Assembly (NCBI GenBank): GCA_033344915.1
Contig: JAWPML010000001.1
Span: forward strand, 3,614,263 to 3,678,262
Length of the DNA stretch: 64,000 nt
Reading direction: 5' to 3'
Source of the DNA: Acidimicrobiales bacterium
GTDB lineage: Bacteria > Actinomycetota > Acidimicrobiia > Acidimicrobiales > Aldehydirespiratoraceae
In this document: positions 1-8,823 of the stretch, piece by piece
Position numbering within the stretch: position 1 is the first letter of the stretch
Layout of the letters: every line of letters begins with the position of its first letter
Made by a program: the position numbers and the translations under genes
Notes under the pieces: model-generated
Database searches by the model: none
Told to the model about the DNA's origin: nothing
Seen by the model: only the letters and a program-made list of their open reading frames with translations

Positions 1-1075
1 GATAGTCCGGGATCGAGGCTCTCGGGACGACGACGTCGATGATGTCGTTGGCGCCGTGCTCCTTCGCGACCCAGAACGCCTTCTCGCGTGCCTCGAGCAC
101 CTGCGCGCCGGCGGCCGAGGGGAGGACGTAGACGTCCATCGCGCCGGCTTCGCTCACCAGCTCGCCGGCCCGCTCGATGTCGGCCTGGAGGCGGTCGTCC
201 TCGGCGGACTCCAGCACGACGAGCAGGTAGGCGAGCGCCTTCTCCTTGATGTCGTCGGGCATCCCGAGATCGAGGCCGATCGATTCCGACGTCGCCTGCA
301 TCGCCATTGCGTCGACGTACTCGAGCATCAGCGGTACGAGCCCCGCCTGGAGGATCCCGGGGACGGCCTCGGTGACCTCGGCGAGCGTCTCGAACGGTGC
401 GAGCACCGTGGCCTTGTGTTCGAGCCGGGGTACGACCTTGAGCGTGGCCTCGGTCACCACCGCGAGGGTGCCCTCGGAGCCGATGATGAGCTGGCCGATG
501 TCGTAGCCGGTCGTGAACTTCACGTACTTGCCACCGGACCGGATGACCTCGCCGGTCGGGAGCACGGCCTCGATCCCGAGGACCTGATGGCGGGTGACGC
601 CGTACTTCACGGCCCGCATCCCACCTGCGTTCGTGGCGACGTTGCCGCCGAGCGACGCCGATTCCTCGCCGGGCAGGATCGGGTAGACGAGGCCGTGCGG
701 CGCCAGTGCCTCGTCGAGTTGACCGAGGGTGACGCCGGGCTGCACGACGGCGACATGGTTGGCCGGGTCGACCTCGATGACGTCCGCCATGCGCTCGAAG
801 CTGAGCAGGATGCCGTCGGGCTCGGGCACCGCTCCGCCGGACAGCCCGGTGCCCGCGCCGCGTGCGGTGACCGGCACCCGCAGCTCGTTCGCCAACGTGA
901 GGATCTGGCTGACCTCGGCGGTCGACGTGGGCTTGAGCACCACCGCGGGCATGACACCGTCGACGTTCACGCACTCGTCGTGGGTGTAGTCCTCGGAGAT
1001 GTCGCCGCCGGTGAGTACCTGGTCGGCGCCGAGCGAGAGCTGGTCGATGAGCTGTGCGGCGGTCATGGCCGTCAT
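1..1075 (-). CDS. FAD-linked oxidase, GlcD/D-lactate dehydrogenase type (3' end outside window)
   Basis: Flavoprotein of the FAD_binding_4 family, which oxidises 2-hydroxy acids such as glycolate, D-lactate or related acids to 2-oxo acids. About 358 residues are visible. The FAD-binding signature is clear: RGAGTGLSGGA near residue 75, then PGEESASLGGNVATNAGG and a GSEGTLAVVTEATLKV segment. The start was read at 1075, where ATG overlaps the stop of the upstream Lrp-type regulator gene (ATGA), so the two are co-transcribed. The gene runs off the left edge, so the C-terminal FAD-oxidase domain is incomplete. The neighbouring phenylalanine/tyrosine catabolism genes make an aromatic 2-hydroxy acid a possible substrate, but this is inference. 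Confidence 0.85.
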   Translation of the reverse strand, partial: MTAMTAAQLIDQLSLGADQVLTGGDISEDYTHDECVNVDGVMPAVVLKPTSTAEVSQILTLANELRVPVTARGAGTGLSGGAVPEPDGILLSFERMADVIEVDPANHVAVVQPGVTLGQLDEALAPHGLVYPILPGEESASLGGNVATNAGGMRAVKYGVTRHQVLGIEAVLPTGEVIRSGGKYVKFTTGYDIGQLIIGSEGTLAVVTEATLKVVPRLEHKATVLAPFETLAEVTEAVPGILQAGLVPLMLEYVDAMAMQATSESIGLDLGMPDDIKEKALAYLLVVLESAEDDRLQADIERAGELVSEAGAMDVYVLPSAAGAQVLEAREKAFWVAKEHGANDIIDVVVPRASIPDY

Positions 1076-1542
1076 GCTTCCAGGGAGCTCGCGATCGGTC
1101 CAGGGCCGGCGACCGCCGGCTCGTCGAGCAGCACGACCGTCTGCGCGGCGGTGACCGACGGAACGGCGTGGAGCTGTACGAGCACGACGTCGCGCAGCTC
1201 GGCGAGGTCACGGCACCGCACCCGCAGCAGGATGTCGAACGGGCCCGTCGCGAGACCGACCCACTCCACGCTCGGCATCTCCGCCAGCTGGGTCTGGGCG
1301 TCGCGCCAGTTCTCCTGTGCGACGTTCACCATCACGAGCGCGGCGACGTGGAGACCGCACCGCTCGGGGTCGACAATCGCCGTGAACCCGCGGATCACGC
1401 CGTCGTCGACGAGGCGGTCGAAGCGGGTGTAGGCCGTGGCCCGGGCGATGCCCAGTCGTTCGGCGAGGGCCGGGATCGACCGACGGCCGTCACGGCGGAG
1501 CTCGTCGATCATCCGGCGATCGATCTCGTCCAGCTCGCTCAT
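1072..1542 (-). CDS. Lrp/AsnC family transcriptional regulator
   Basis: About 156 residues. An N-terminal winged helix-turn-helix (LDEIDRRMIDELRRDGR, then SIPALAERLGIARATAYTR) is followed by a C-terminal RAM/AsnC-type ligand-binding domain (ATGPFDILLRVRC). These regulators oligomerise and usually sense amino acids. I chose the ATG at 1542 (MSELDEID), where the family normally begins, over the ATG at 1584 further upstream. The gene is divergent from the phenylalanine hydroxylase gene with about 96 bp between them, so it probably controls the phenylalanine/tyrosine degradation genes. Its 3' end overlaps the FAD oxidase start by 4 bp. Confidence 0.9.
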   Translation of the reverse strand: MSELDEIDRRMIDELRRDGRRSIPALAERLGIARATAYTRFDRLVDDGVIRGFTAIVDPERCGLHVAALVMVNVAQENWRDAQTQLAEMPSVEWVGLATGPFDILLRVRCRDLAELRDVVLVQLHAVPSVTAAQTVVLLDEPAVAGPGPIASSLEA

Positions 1543-1547
1543 CGGCT

Positions 1548-1586
1548 GATCATCTTTCCGAAGGCAACAGATCCAGACGATCATCT
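1548..1586. promoter_or_regulatory. Putative Lrp/AsnC operator, paired direct repeats
   Basis: The sequence GATCATCT occurs at 1548-1555 and again at 1579-1586, a spacing of 31 bp or about three helical turns. Both lie in the divergent intergenic region between the Lrp-type regulator and the phenylalanine hydroxylase gene. Lrp-family proteins wrap DNA and bind phased sites. Assignment is by position and repeat only. Confidence 0.4.
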
Positions 1587-1638
1587 AATACTTCAGGTCA
1601 GAACGAACACAACACCGCCGATCACCCATACTCGAACC

Positions 1639-2481
1639 ATGATCGTCTCCGCCCAGGAACGCGTCTCTGAAGCCGACGAGCGCTACGCACAGCGCCGCGC
1701 CGCGATCGCGATCCGAGCCGCCGGGCCCGGCCGGCCCCCGAAGCCGATCGACTACACGGAGACCGAGAACGCGGTGTGGGCCGTGGTCGCCGACGCGCTG
1801 TCGGAGGCCTGGGCCGAGCACGGTGCGGCGGCCGCCCGGGCCGGTCTCCGGGCCCTTGCGCTCGACCCCCGTTGCGTGCCCCAGCTCGCCGAGGTCACCG
1901 CACGGCTCGAGCCGATCAGCGGGTTCCGCTTCGAGGCCGTCCCGGGTCTCGTCGAGCCGGCGACGTTCTTCGGCCACCTGGCCGACGGCGTCTTCCTCTC
2001 GACCCAGTACGTCCGCTGGGAGGGCAGCCCGCTCTACACGCCGGAGCCGGACGTGATCCACGAGGTCTTCGGCCACGCCCACATGCTCACCGATCCGATC
2101 ATCGCCGGTCTCCACCGCCGGGCCGGTGCGGCGTACCGGCGGGTGAGCGACCCCGACGCCCGGCAGTTCGTGGCCGATGTCTTCTGGTTCTCGGCCGAGT
2201 TCGGCGTCGTCCGTGAGGACGGGGAGTGGAAGGCCTACGGCGCCGGCCTGCTCAGCTCGATCGGCGAGCTCGCCCAGTTCTCCACCGCGGCGTCGATCGT
2301 GCCCCTCGACATCGCGGCCATGGGGACCCTGCCCTACGACATCGACCACTACCAACCGACGCTGTTCGGCGCGGCGTCGCTCGACGAGGTGGCCGAGGTC
2401 GTCGGTGGCTTCTTCGACACGTGCACGAACCGATCGATCGCCGAGCTACGCGAGAGCGCGAGCCGGACCACGAGGAGCTGA
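1639..2481 (+). CDS. phhA: Phenylalanine 4-monooxygenase (biopterin-dependent aromatic amino acid hydroxylase)
   Basis: Converts L-phenylalanine to L-tyrosine using O2 and a reduced pterin. The protein is 280 residues, the normal size of the single-domain bacterial enzyme without an ACT regulatory domain. The iron-binding signature PDVIHEVFGHAHML is at about residues 137-150 and supplies the two histidine ligands. The third ligand is the glutamate in VFWFSAEFGV near residue 187. Translation starts at the ATG at 1639. The next gene, HPPD, begins 2 bp after the stop, so phenylalanine, tyrosine and homogentisate steps lie on one transcript. No pterin-recycling dehydratase gene is seen nearby. 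Confidence 0.93.
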   Translation: MIVSAQERVSEADERYAQRRAAIAIRAAGPGRPPKPIDYTETENAVWAVVADALSEAWAEHGAAAARAGLRALALDPRCVPQLAEVTARLEPISGFRFEAVPGLVEPATFFGHLADGVFLSTQYVRWEGSPLYTPEPDVIHEVFGHAHMLTDPIIAGLHRRAGAAYRRVSDPDARQFVADVFWFSAEFGVVREDGEWKAYGAGLLSSIGELAQFSTAASIVPLDIAAMGTLPYDIDHYQPTLFGAASLDEVAEVVGGFFDTCTNRSIAELRESASRTTRS

Positions 2482-2483
2482 CG

Positions 2484-3605
2484 ATGACGATGACCGCGAC
2501 GAACGCCACAGCGCCGGCCGCCCGCCTCCAGGGGTGGGACTCGATCGAGATGTGGGTCGGGAACGCGCGGGCCACCGCCGGTTTCCTCAGTGCGGCGTTC
2601 GGCTTTTCGATCACCGCCTACGCGGGCCCGGAGACCGGTGTCGCCGATCGGGCGTCCTACCTCCTGGAGCAGGGTGCGGTGCGCATCGTCGTCACGGCCG
2701 GGCTCGACCCCGAGTCCGAGATCTGGACCCACGTGCGCGCCCATGGTGACGGCGCCCACGACCTCGCCTTCGTCGTGGACGACACCGAGGCGACCTTCGC
2801 GGCGGCCGTCGCCCGCGGTGCCCGCCCGGTGCGCGAGCCCTACGTCCTCGAGGACGAGCACGGAGTGCTGCGGCTCTCCGCCGTGGGCACCTACGGCGAG
2901 ACGAAGCACACCTTCGTCGACCGGCGCGACTACCGGGGCGCGTACTGCCCGGGGTTCTCGTCCACCGGGGTACCCGTCTCGCACGGGTTGCCCGAGGTCG
3001 GGCTCACCGCGGTGGACCATGTGGTCGGCAACGTCGAGAAGGGTCGCCTGGACGAATGGGTCGCGTTCTACGAGGAGGTCATGGGGTTCACCCAGCTGCG
3101 CCACTTCGACGAGTCGCAGATCGCCACCCGCTACTCGGCGTTGCGGTCGACGGTCGTCACGAACGGCCACGGCGTGGTGATGCCGCTCAACGAACCGGCC
3201 GACGGACTGAAGCGGAGCCAGATCCAGGAGTACCTCGACACCTACCGCGGGCCCGGCGTGCAGCACATCGCCATGGCCACGGACGACATCATCTCGACGA
3301 TCGCCGCCCTGCGTCAGCGCGGCGTGCGCTTCCTCGAGGCCAACGACGACTACTTCGCCGACGTGCGGGTGCGGCTCGACCATCTCGACCTGCCGTGGGA
3401 TGCGCTCCAGCAGCTCGGCATCCTCGTCGACGACGAACCGGACGGACATCTGCTCCAGCTCTTCACCGAACCGGTGACCGACCGGCCGACCCTCTTCTTC
3501 GAGATCATCCAACGAGGCGGGGCGGTGGGCTTCGGCGAGGGCAACTTCAAGGCGCTGTTCGAGTCGATCGAGCGTGAGCAGCAGCGCCGGGGCAACCTTG
3601 ACTGA
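2484..3605 (+). CDS. hpd: 4-hydroxyphenylpyruvate dioxygenase
   Basis: Fe(II) enzyme converting 4-hydroxyphenylpyruvate to homogentisate, the second visible step of tyrosine breakdown. 373 residues, as expected. Two vicinal-oxygen-chelate halves are present. The metal triad can be read as the His in VDHVVGNV (about 178), the His in GVQHIAMATDD (about 261) and the Glu in FFEIIQRGG (about 340). The start is the ATG at 2484, 2 bp after the phenylalanine hydroxylase stop; a second in-frame ATG follows at 2490. The aminotransferase that would make the substrate is not in the window. Confidence 0.95.
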   Translation: MTMTATNATAPAARLQGWDSIEMWVGNARATAGFLSAAFGFSITAYAGPETGVADRASYLLEQGAVRIVVTAGLDPESEIWTHVRAHGDGAHDLAFVVDDTEATFAAAVARGARPVREPYVLEDEHGVLRLSAVGTYGETKHTFVDRRDYRGAYCPGFSSTGVPVSHGLPEVGLTAVDHVVGNVEKGRLDEWVAFYEEVMGFTQLRHFDESQIATRYSALRSTVVTNGHGVVMPLNEPADGLKRSQIQEYLDTYRGPGVQHIAMATDDIISTIAALRQRGVRFLEANDDYFADVRVRLDHLDLPWDALQQLGILVDDEPDGHLLQLFTEPVTDRPTLFFEIIQRGGAVGFGEGNFKALFESIEREQQRRGNLD

Positions 3606-3624
3606 TCGTCGGAGAGGCTGAACT

Positions 3625-4785
3625 GTGCCGCACTACCAACGAGTCGGCCACGTCCCGGCGAAGCGCCATGTCGACCATCGCGACGCGGACGGCGAGCGGC
3701 TGGCAGAGGAGCTGATCGGCCGCCACGGGTTCTCCGGCGAGTCGACGCTGATGTACCACCGGCGTTCGCCCTCGGCGGTGACGGCGATCCGGCCCGCGCC
3801 CGAGGTCGAGCCCGTGACGGCGTCGGTCGAGGTGCCGCTTCGGCCCCATCATCTCCGGCCCTCCGAGCTCGTCGCGCCCGCGGGCGGGGCCGATCCCGTG
3901 CTCGGGCGCCGAGCGCTGCTGCGCAATGCGGACGTGACCCTCGCGTGGGTCGCGGCGGACACCGACAGCGCCCTCACCCGGTCGGTGATCGGCGACGAGA
4001 TCGTCTTCGTGCAGCAGGGCTCTGCTGTGCTGGAGTCGGTCGTCGGCCCGCTCGCCGTCGGGCCCGGCGACTATGTCGTCGTGCCGTCCGGCATCACCCA
4101 TCGCTGGGCTGACGTCGCCGACCTGCGGGCGTTGGTGATCGCCACGACCGGGGTCGTCTCGGTGCCGGACCGGTACCTGTCCCCCCAGGGCCAGTTCCTC
4201 GAACACGCACCGTTCTGCGAGCGCGACCTGCGGGTGCCGAACGAGCCGATGCAATGCGAGGGCGAGGACGTGGACGTGCTCGTGCGCTCGGTCGGGGGCG
4301 GCACGTGGCACACCCACGCGCACCACCCGTTCGATGTTGTCGGCTGGGACGGTTGCGTCTACCCGTGGGCGCTGAACATCCGCGACTTCGAGCCGATCGT
4401 CGGCAGCATCCACCAGCCGCCACCGGTCCACCAGACCTTCGCGGCCCCCGGCATCGTGGTGTGCTCGTTCGTCCCCCGACCCTTCGACTTCCATCCCGAA
4501 GCCATCAAGGTGCCGTACCACCACGCCAACGTCGACAGCGACGAGGTGCTGTTCTACGCGGACGGCGACTTCATGAGCCGACGGGGTTCGGGGATCGGCC
4601 GGGAGTCGATCTCGTTCCACCCGGCCGGCTTCGTCCACGGGCCGCAACCCGGCAGCGTCGAGGCGTCGGTCGACGTCGAGCGCACCGAGGAGACGGCGGT
4701 CATGGTCGACACCTTCCGACCGCTCGAGATGACCGACGCGGCGCGGTCGGTGTCCGACCCCGACTATCCGTCGACCTGGAGCTGA
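3625..4785 (+). CDS. hmgA: Homogentisate 1,2-dioxygenase
   Basis: Opens the homogentisate ring to maleylacetoacetate. 386 residues with a two-cupin fold. The iron-site region has WHTHAHHPFDVVGWDG near residue 230 and the typical HPAGFVHGP segment near residue 332. The GTG start at 3625 lies 19 bp after hpd, with a GGAGAGG-like ribosome site just upstream. It closes the run PAH-HPPD-HGO. Maleylacetoacetate isomerase and fumarylacetoacetase are not visible here and must be encoded elsewhere if the pathway is complete. Confidence 0.93.
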   Translation: MPHYQRVGHVPAKRHVDHRDADGERLAEELIGRHGFSGESTLMYHRRSPSAVTAIRPAPEVEPVTASVEVPLRPHHLRPSELVAPAGGADPVLGRRALLRNADVTLAWVAADTDSALTRSVIGDEIVFVQQGSAVLESVVGPLAVGPGDYVVVPSGITHRWADVADLRALVIATTGVVSVPDRYLSPQGQFLEHAPFCERDLRVPNEPMQCEGEDVDVLVRSVGGGTWHTHAHHPFDVVGWDGCVYPWALNIRDFEPIVGSIHQPPPVHQTFAAPGIVVCSFVPRPFDFHPEAIKVPYHHANVDSDEVLFYADGDFMSRRGSGIGRESISFHPAGFVHGPQPGSVEASVDVERTEETAVMVDTFRPLEMTDAARSVSDPDYPSTWS

Positions 4786-4795
4786 CGAACCGGCG

Positions 4796-5974
4796 TCAGG
4801 CGACCCGGGCCTCGGGCCAGAGCTTGAGGAAGTTCTCGGTGTAGAAGCGGTCCCGCGTGGCTTCGCTGCGGTCGCCGAGGCTCGTCTCGAACCGGCCGAT
4901 CGGGTCTCGGCCGCCCTCGGTGTGGGGGTAGTCGCTGGAGAACAGGTAGAGGTCGTCGTGGGTCTCGTCGATGAGCCGCCCGACGTCCTCGAAGACGAAC
5001 GGTGTGAACCCCATCTGGGAGCGCAGGGTCTCGGTTGCGGTGCGTTCGATCTCGGCCAGGTACTTGTCGACCTTGCTCCAGCTGCGGATCAGCCGGTCGA
5101 GGCGGTCGAGCATCGACGGCACCCAGCCCGCGCCGAGTTCGACCGCGGCGCCCCGCAGGTCCGGGAACGCCTCGAACACGCCGTCGATCAGCATCATCGA
5201 CACCCAGGTCTCCGGCGCGTGGTGCATGACCGCGTAGTCCCGGGCCCGCACGTTCTCGCCGCCGCCGAGCCAGTCCTTCGCCGCGGCACGACCGTTGTTC
5301 GCCCACCCGGGATCGAGCTGGAGTGGCGCGCCGCCGACGTGGAGGACGAACGGCGTGCCGCTCTCGGCGAGTCGCGCCCAGAACGGATGCAGGTCGACAT
5401 GACCGGGCGACCGGTCGCCGACGAGGCCGTGCGGCACCCAGATGGCCTCGAGGCCGGCGTCGAGCGCGAAGTCGAGTTCGGTGATGGCCTCGTCGACGTC
5501 GTGGAGGGGCACGACCCCGACGCCCATGAGTCGGTCGTCCTCGGCGCAGAACTCACCCATCGCCCGGTTGTGGGCGCGGGTGGCGCCGTAGCGGAGGCGG
5601 GGGGACATGGTCTCGCTCGGGTGGAAGATCGGCTTGACGCTGTGCGTCGCGAACACCAGTTGCTTGGCGAACCCGAGCATGTCCATCGCGGTCGAGCGCT
5701 CCTCGCGGTCGAAGGCCCCCAGCGCCTGGATCTCCTTCGACTCGGCGATCAGCTGATCGCCCATCGCGACCTGCGCCTCGACGTGCTCGGGCGTGTGGCC
5801 GCCCTGCTCCACGAGCACCGCGACCTCGTCGTCGGTGACGATGGACGTGTGGTAGCTGACCGGCTGGAGCTCGGCGGCGACGTCGGGATCCGCGTGGTCG
5901 AGCAGGAACCGTGGCAGCTCCATGATGTGGCTGTCGGCGTCGTAGAACTTCCGACCGGGCGGTGCATAGGCCAT
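4796..5974 (-). CDS. Amidohydrolase family protein (COG2159 type)
   Basis: 392 residues, a metal-dependent TIM-barrel hydrolase/decarboxylase of the amidohydrolase-2 family. The N-terminal metal motif is read in FYDADSHIMELPRF and the C-terminal one in LFSSDYPHTEGG. Related enzymes include 2-amino-3-carboxymuconate semialdehyde decarboxylase and many uncharacterised actinobacterial homologues, so the substrate is unknown. It converges on hmgA with 10 bp between stops. Its start is only 33 bp from the divergent phosphoenolpyruvate carboxylase start. Confidence 0.8.
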   Translation of the reverse strand: MAYAPPGRKFYDADSHIMELPRFLLDHADPDVAAELQPVSYHTSIVTDDEVAVLVEQGGHTPEHVEAQVAMGDQLIAESKEIQALGAFDREERSTAMDMLGFAKQLVFATHSVKPIFHPSETMSPRLRYGATRAHNRAMGEFCAEDDRLMGVGVVPLHDVDEAITELDFALDAGLEAIWVPHGLVGDRSPGHVDLHPFWARLAESGTPFVLHVGGAPLQLDPGWANNGRAAAKDWLGGGENVRARDYAVMHHAPETWVSMMLIDGVFEAFPDLRGAAVELGAGWVPSMLDRLDRLIRSWSKVDKYLAEIERTATETLRSQMGFTPFVFEDVGRLIDETHDDLYLFSSDYPHTEGGRDPIGRFETSLGDRSEATRDRFYTENFLKLWPEARVA

Positions 5975-6007
5975 GCGCGACGTTACGTCGTGTGCGAGTG
6001 TTCGGCC

Positions 6008-8755
6008 ATGGGCCCTGCCACCGAGAAGCCTGCCACCGAGAAGTCGAACGATGAGCCGCTCGACGCGCTCGACGCCGAGCTGCGGGGCGACATCCGGCGG
6101 CTGGGCGCCCAGCTCGGCGACGCGCTCGTCCGCCAGCACGGACAGCAGCTGCTCGACCGGGTGGAGGGGGTGCGGGCGATCGCCCGTGAGCTGCGCCGGG
6201 ATCACGCGTCCACCAAGGAACTGGCGGATGTGCTCGGCGACGTCGGGCTCGTCGACGCGATCCATCTCGTGCGGGCCTTCACCGTCTACTTCCATCTCGC
6301 CAACACCGCCGAGCAGGTCCATCGCATCGACGAGCTGAAGTCGGCACGGGCCCAGGACCGGCGCTTCCCCGAGACGGTCGCCCGGCTGCAGGCGCTCGGC
6401 CACGACGATCAGGCGATCCTCGACGCGGCGCGCACGCTCGACCTCCGTCCCGTCTTCACCGCGCACCCGACCGAGGCGTCGCGCCGCTCGATCCTCGACA
6501 AGCTGGCGGAGATCGCCGCGCTGATCGAGGAACGGGGGGACGTACGGGCCAGCGACACCGATCGGCGGCGGATCGATCGTCGTGTGGACGAACTCGTCGA
6601 CGCGATCTGGCTCACCGACGAGCTCCGCCGCGCCCAGCCGACGCCGGAGGACGAAGCCCGTTCGATTCTCTACTTCCTCGGCGAGATGGTGGTCGACGGG
6701 TTGCCGGAGCTGCTCGCCGACGTGGACGTGGCGCTCGGCGACCTCGGGGGCGGCATCGATGCACGCGTGCCGATCCGTTTCGGCTCGTGGGTCGGCGGCG
6801 ATCGCGACGGGAACCCGAACGTCACGCCCGACACCACGACCGGCGTGTTGGAGTTCCAGCGCAGTCGTGCGCTGCGCATCCTCATCGCCGAGATCGAGGA
6901 CCTGTCCGCCGAGCTCTCGGTGGGGACGGCCGTCACCGGGATCAGCGAGGACCTCGCCGCCCAGCTCGAGGTCGACCACGAGACGTTCCCGACGGTGACG
7001 GCGCGCTTTCGGGCCCTCAGCGCGGGCGAGCCCTACCGCCAGCGGTGCGCGGTGATGCACGAGCGGCTGCTCCGCGCCGTCGGCGACGCGCCGGGCCCGC
7101 TCGCGTACCAGCGGCCGAGCGAACTGCTCGCCGACATCGACCAGATGGCCGAATCGCTGGCCGCCAACGGCGGGGAACTGCTCGCTCGCGGCCGCGTGGC
7201 TCGCGTGCGGCGGATCGTCGACACGATCGGCTTTCATCTGGCGACCCTCGACATCCGCCAGCACGCCCGCATCCTCCATGAAGCGCTGGCCGAGCGGTTC
7301 GCCCCGCTGGACGTCGACTACGCGTCTCTGAGCCGGGACGAACGGACCGCCCTACTCGCGGACGAGCTCGACAGCCGTCGTCCGTTGGCGCCTCCGACCT
7401 CGGATGCGTCGCCCACGATCGAGCTGTTCGACGTGATCCGGCACGGCCTCGACCGCGCCGGCGACGAGGTCATCAAGAGCGTGATCGTGTCGATGACCGA
7501 GGGCGTCGACGACGTGCTCGCCCCGGCGGTGCTGGCGCGGGAGGTCGGCCTCGTGGACATCCCGGGCGGTGTTGCCCGGGTCGGATTCGTCCCCCTCTTC
7601 GAGACGATCGGCGATCTCCGGGCCTGTGGCGACGTGCTCCGCGAGCTGCTCGCCGTGCCCGCGTATCGCCGTCTGGTCGAGCTGCGCGGCGATGTTCAGG
7701 AGGTGATGGTCGGCTACTCGGATTCCAACAAGGACGGCGGCATCACCACCTCGCAGTGGGAGATCCACAAGGCGTTGCGGGAGATCGCCGCCGTCTCCGA
7801 CGAGACCGGTGTGCGGGTCATGGTGTTCCACGGCCGGGGTGGCACGGTCGGCCGTGGCGGCGGCCCGACCAATGCGGCGATCCTCGGCCAGCCGGCCGGT
7901 TCGGTCAACGGGTCGATGAAGATCACCGAGCAGGGCGAGGTGATCGCCGACAAGTACGGCCTTCCCCGGCTCGCCCAGCGCAACCTGGACCTCGCACTGT
8001 CGGCGGTACTCGAAGCGACGGTCGATCATCGCTCTCCCCGCCACGACAGGGCGACGGTCGGCGCATGGAACGACGTGATGGAGCTGATGTCCGAGTCGGC
8101 GTTCGGCGCGTATCGGGCGTTCCTCGAACGGCCCGGACTCGTCGAGTACTTCACCACCTCCACGCCGGTGGAGGAGCTGGCCGAGATGAACATCGGTTCC
8201 CGGCCGGCCCGGCGGACGACGACCGGGGCAGGGCTCGACGGGCTCCGTGCCATCCCGTGGGTGTTCGGTTGGACGCAATCGCGACAGATCATCCCCGGGT
8301 GGTTCGGCGTGGGCACCGCCCTCGCCACCGCTCGCGACGCCGGCCACGGCGACCGCCTGTCGGAGATGTTCGCCGAGTGGCAGTTCTTCGGCACGTTCCT
8401 GTCGAACGTGGAGATGACGCTCGCGAAGACCGACCTGGCGATCGCCCGCAACTATGTCGACCGGCTGGTCGATCCGTCGCTGCATCACCTCTTCGACGAG
8501 GTGGTGGCGGAGCACGACCGAACGGTCGCCGAACTCGGTGCGCTGACCGGCCAGGACCTGCTCGGCGCCCTTCCGGTCCTGCAACGCACGCTCGCCGTGC
8601 GCGACGTCTACCTCGACCCGATCAACCTGCTCCAGGTCGAGCTGCTGGCCCGCAGCCGCGCCGCGGACCCCGACAGCCCCGATGCCGCCCGCCTCCAGCG
8701 AGCCCTGCTTCTCACCGTCAACGGCGTCGCCGCCGGTCTCCGCAACACCGGCTGA
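6008..8755 (+). CDS. ppc: Phosphoenolpyruvate carboxylase
   Basis: Carboxylates phosphoenolpyruvate to oxaloacetate, replenishing the TCA cycle. 915 residues, full length for the family. Signature motifs: FTAHPTEASRRS (catalytic His), GSWVGGDRDGNPNV, VMVGYSDSNKDGG, FHGRGGTVGRGGGP, and the C-terminal LRNTG that contributes to inhibitor binding. The open frame extends far upstream, but the ATG at 6008 (MGPATEKPATEKS) is the natural start, because the family core begins shortly after and the divergent amidohydrolase occupies the upstream DNA. The stop codon overlaps the palindromic repeat at 8755-8810, which could act as a terminator. Confidence 0.97.
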   Translation: MGPATEKPATEKSNDEPLDALDAELRGDIRRLGAQLGDALVRQHGQQLLDRVEGVRAIARELRRDHASTKELADVLGDVGLVDAIHLVRAFTVYFHLANTAEQVHRIDELKSARAQDRRFPETVARLQALGHDDQAILDAARTLDLRPVFTAHPTEASRRSILDKLAEIAALIEERGDVRASDTDRRRIDRRVDELVDAIWLTDELRRAQPTPEDEARSILYFLGEMVVDGLPELLADVDVALGDLGGGIDARVPIRFGSWVGGDRDGNPNVTPDTTTGVLEFQRSRALRILIAEIEDLSAELSVGTAVTGISEDLAAQLEVDHETFPTVTARFRALSAGEPYRQRCAVMHERLLRAVGDAPGPLAYQRPSELLADIDQMAESLAANGGELLARGRVARVRRIVDTIGFHLATLDIRQHARILHEALAERFAPLDVDYASLSRDERTALLADELDSRRPLAPPTSDASPTIELFDVIRHGLDRAGDEVIKSVIVSMTEGVDDVLAPAVLAREVGLVDIPGGVARVGFVPLFETIGDLRACGDVLRELLAVPAYRRLVELRGDVQEVMVGYSDSNKDGGITTSQWEIHKALREIAAVSDETGVRVMVFHGRGGTVGRGGGPTNAAILGQPAGSVNGSMKITEQGEVIADKYGLPRLAQRNLDLALSAVLEATVDHRSPRHDRATVGAWNDVMELMSESAFGAYRAFLERPGLVEYFTTSTPVEELAEMNIGSRPARRTTTGAGLDGLRAIPWVFGWTQSRQIIPGWFGVGTALATARDAGHGDRLSEMFAEWQFFGTFLSNVEMTLAKTDLAIARNYVDRLVDPSLHHLFDEVVAEHDRTVAELGALTGQDLLGALPVLQRTLAVRDVYLDPINLLQVELLARSRAADPDSPDAARLQRALLLTVNGVAAGLRNTG

Positions 8756-8810
8756 GAAAGTACGGGGGTCTGACCCCCATACTTTCTGGGGTCAGACCCC
8801 CGTACTTTCT
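8755..8810. repeat. Palindromic GGGGTCTGACCCC-type repeat element
   Basis: Two 23-nt arms (8755-8777 and 8788-8810) form a perfect inverted repeat with a 10-nt centre. Each arm contains a further near-palindrome, GGGGTCTGACCCC or its complement, and ends in an AGAAAGTAC/GTACTTTCT flank. The centre repeats the ACTTTCT sequence. The element sits between convergent ppc and the amidase gene, so transcripts from either side could fold into a strong hairpin. A smaller relative is at 15516-15549. This looks like a dispersed REP-like element rather than a simple terminator. Confidence 0.75.
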
Positions 8811-8823
8811 CCTTGGGGCGCGA

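Noticed and set aside
4796-7279. An 827-residue open frame on the minus strand that reads through the start of the amidohydrolase into the ppc region
   Set aside because: Only the part from 5974 down matches an amidohydrolase; the extension is antisense to ppc and has no family features.
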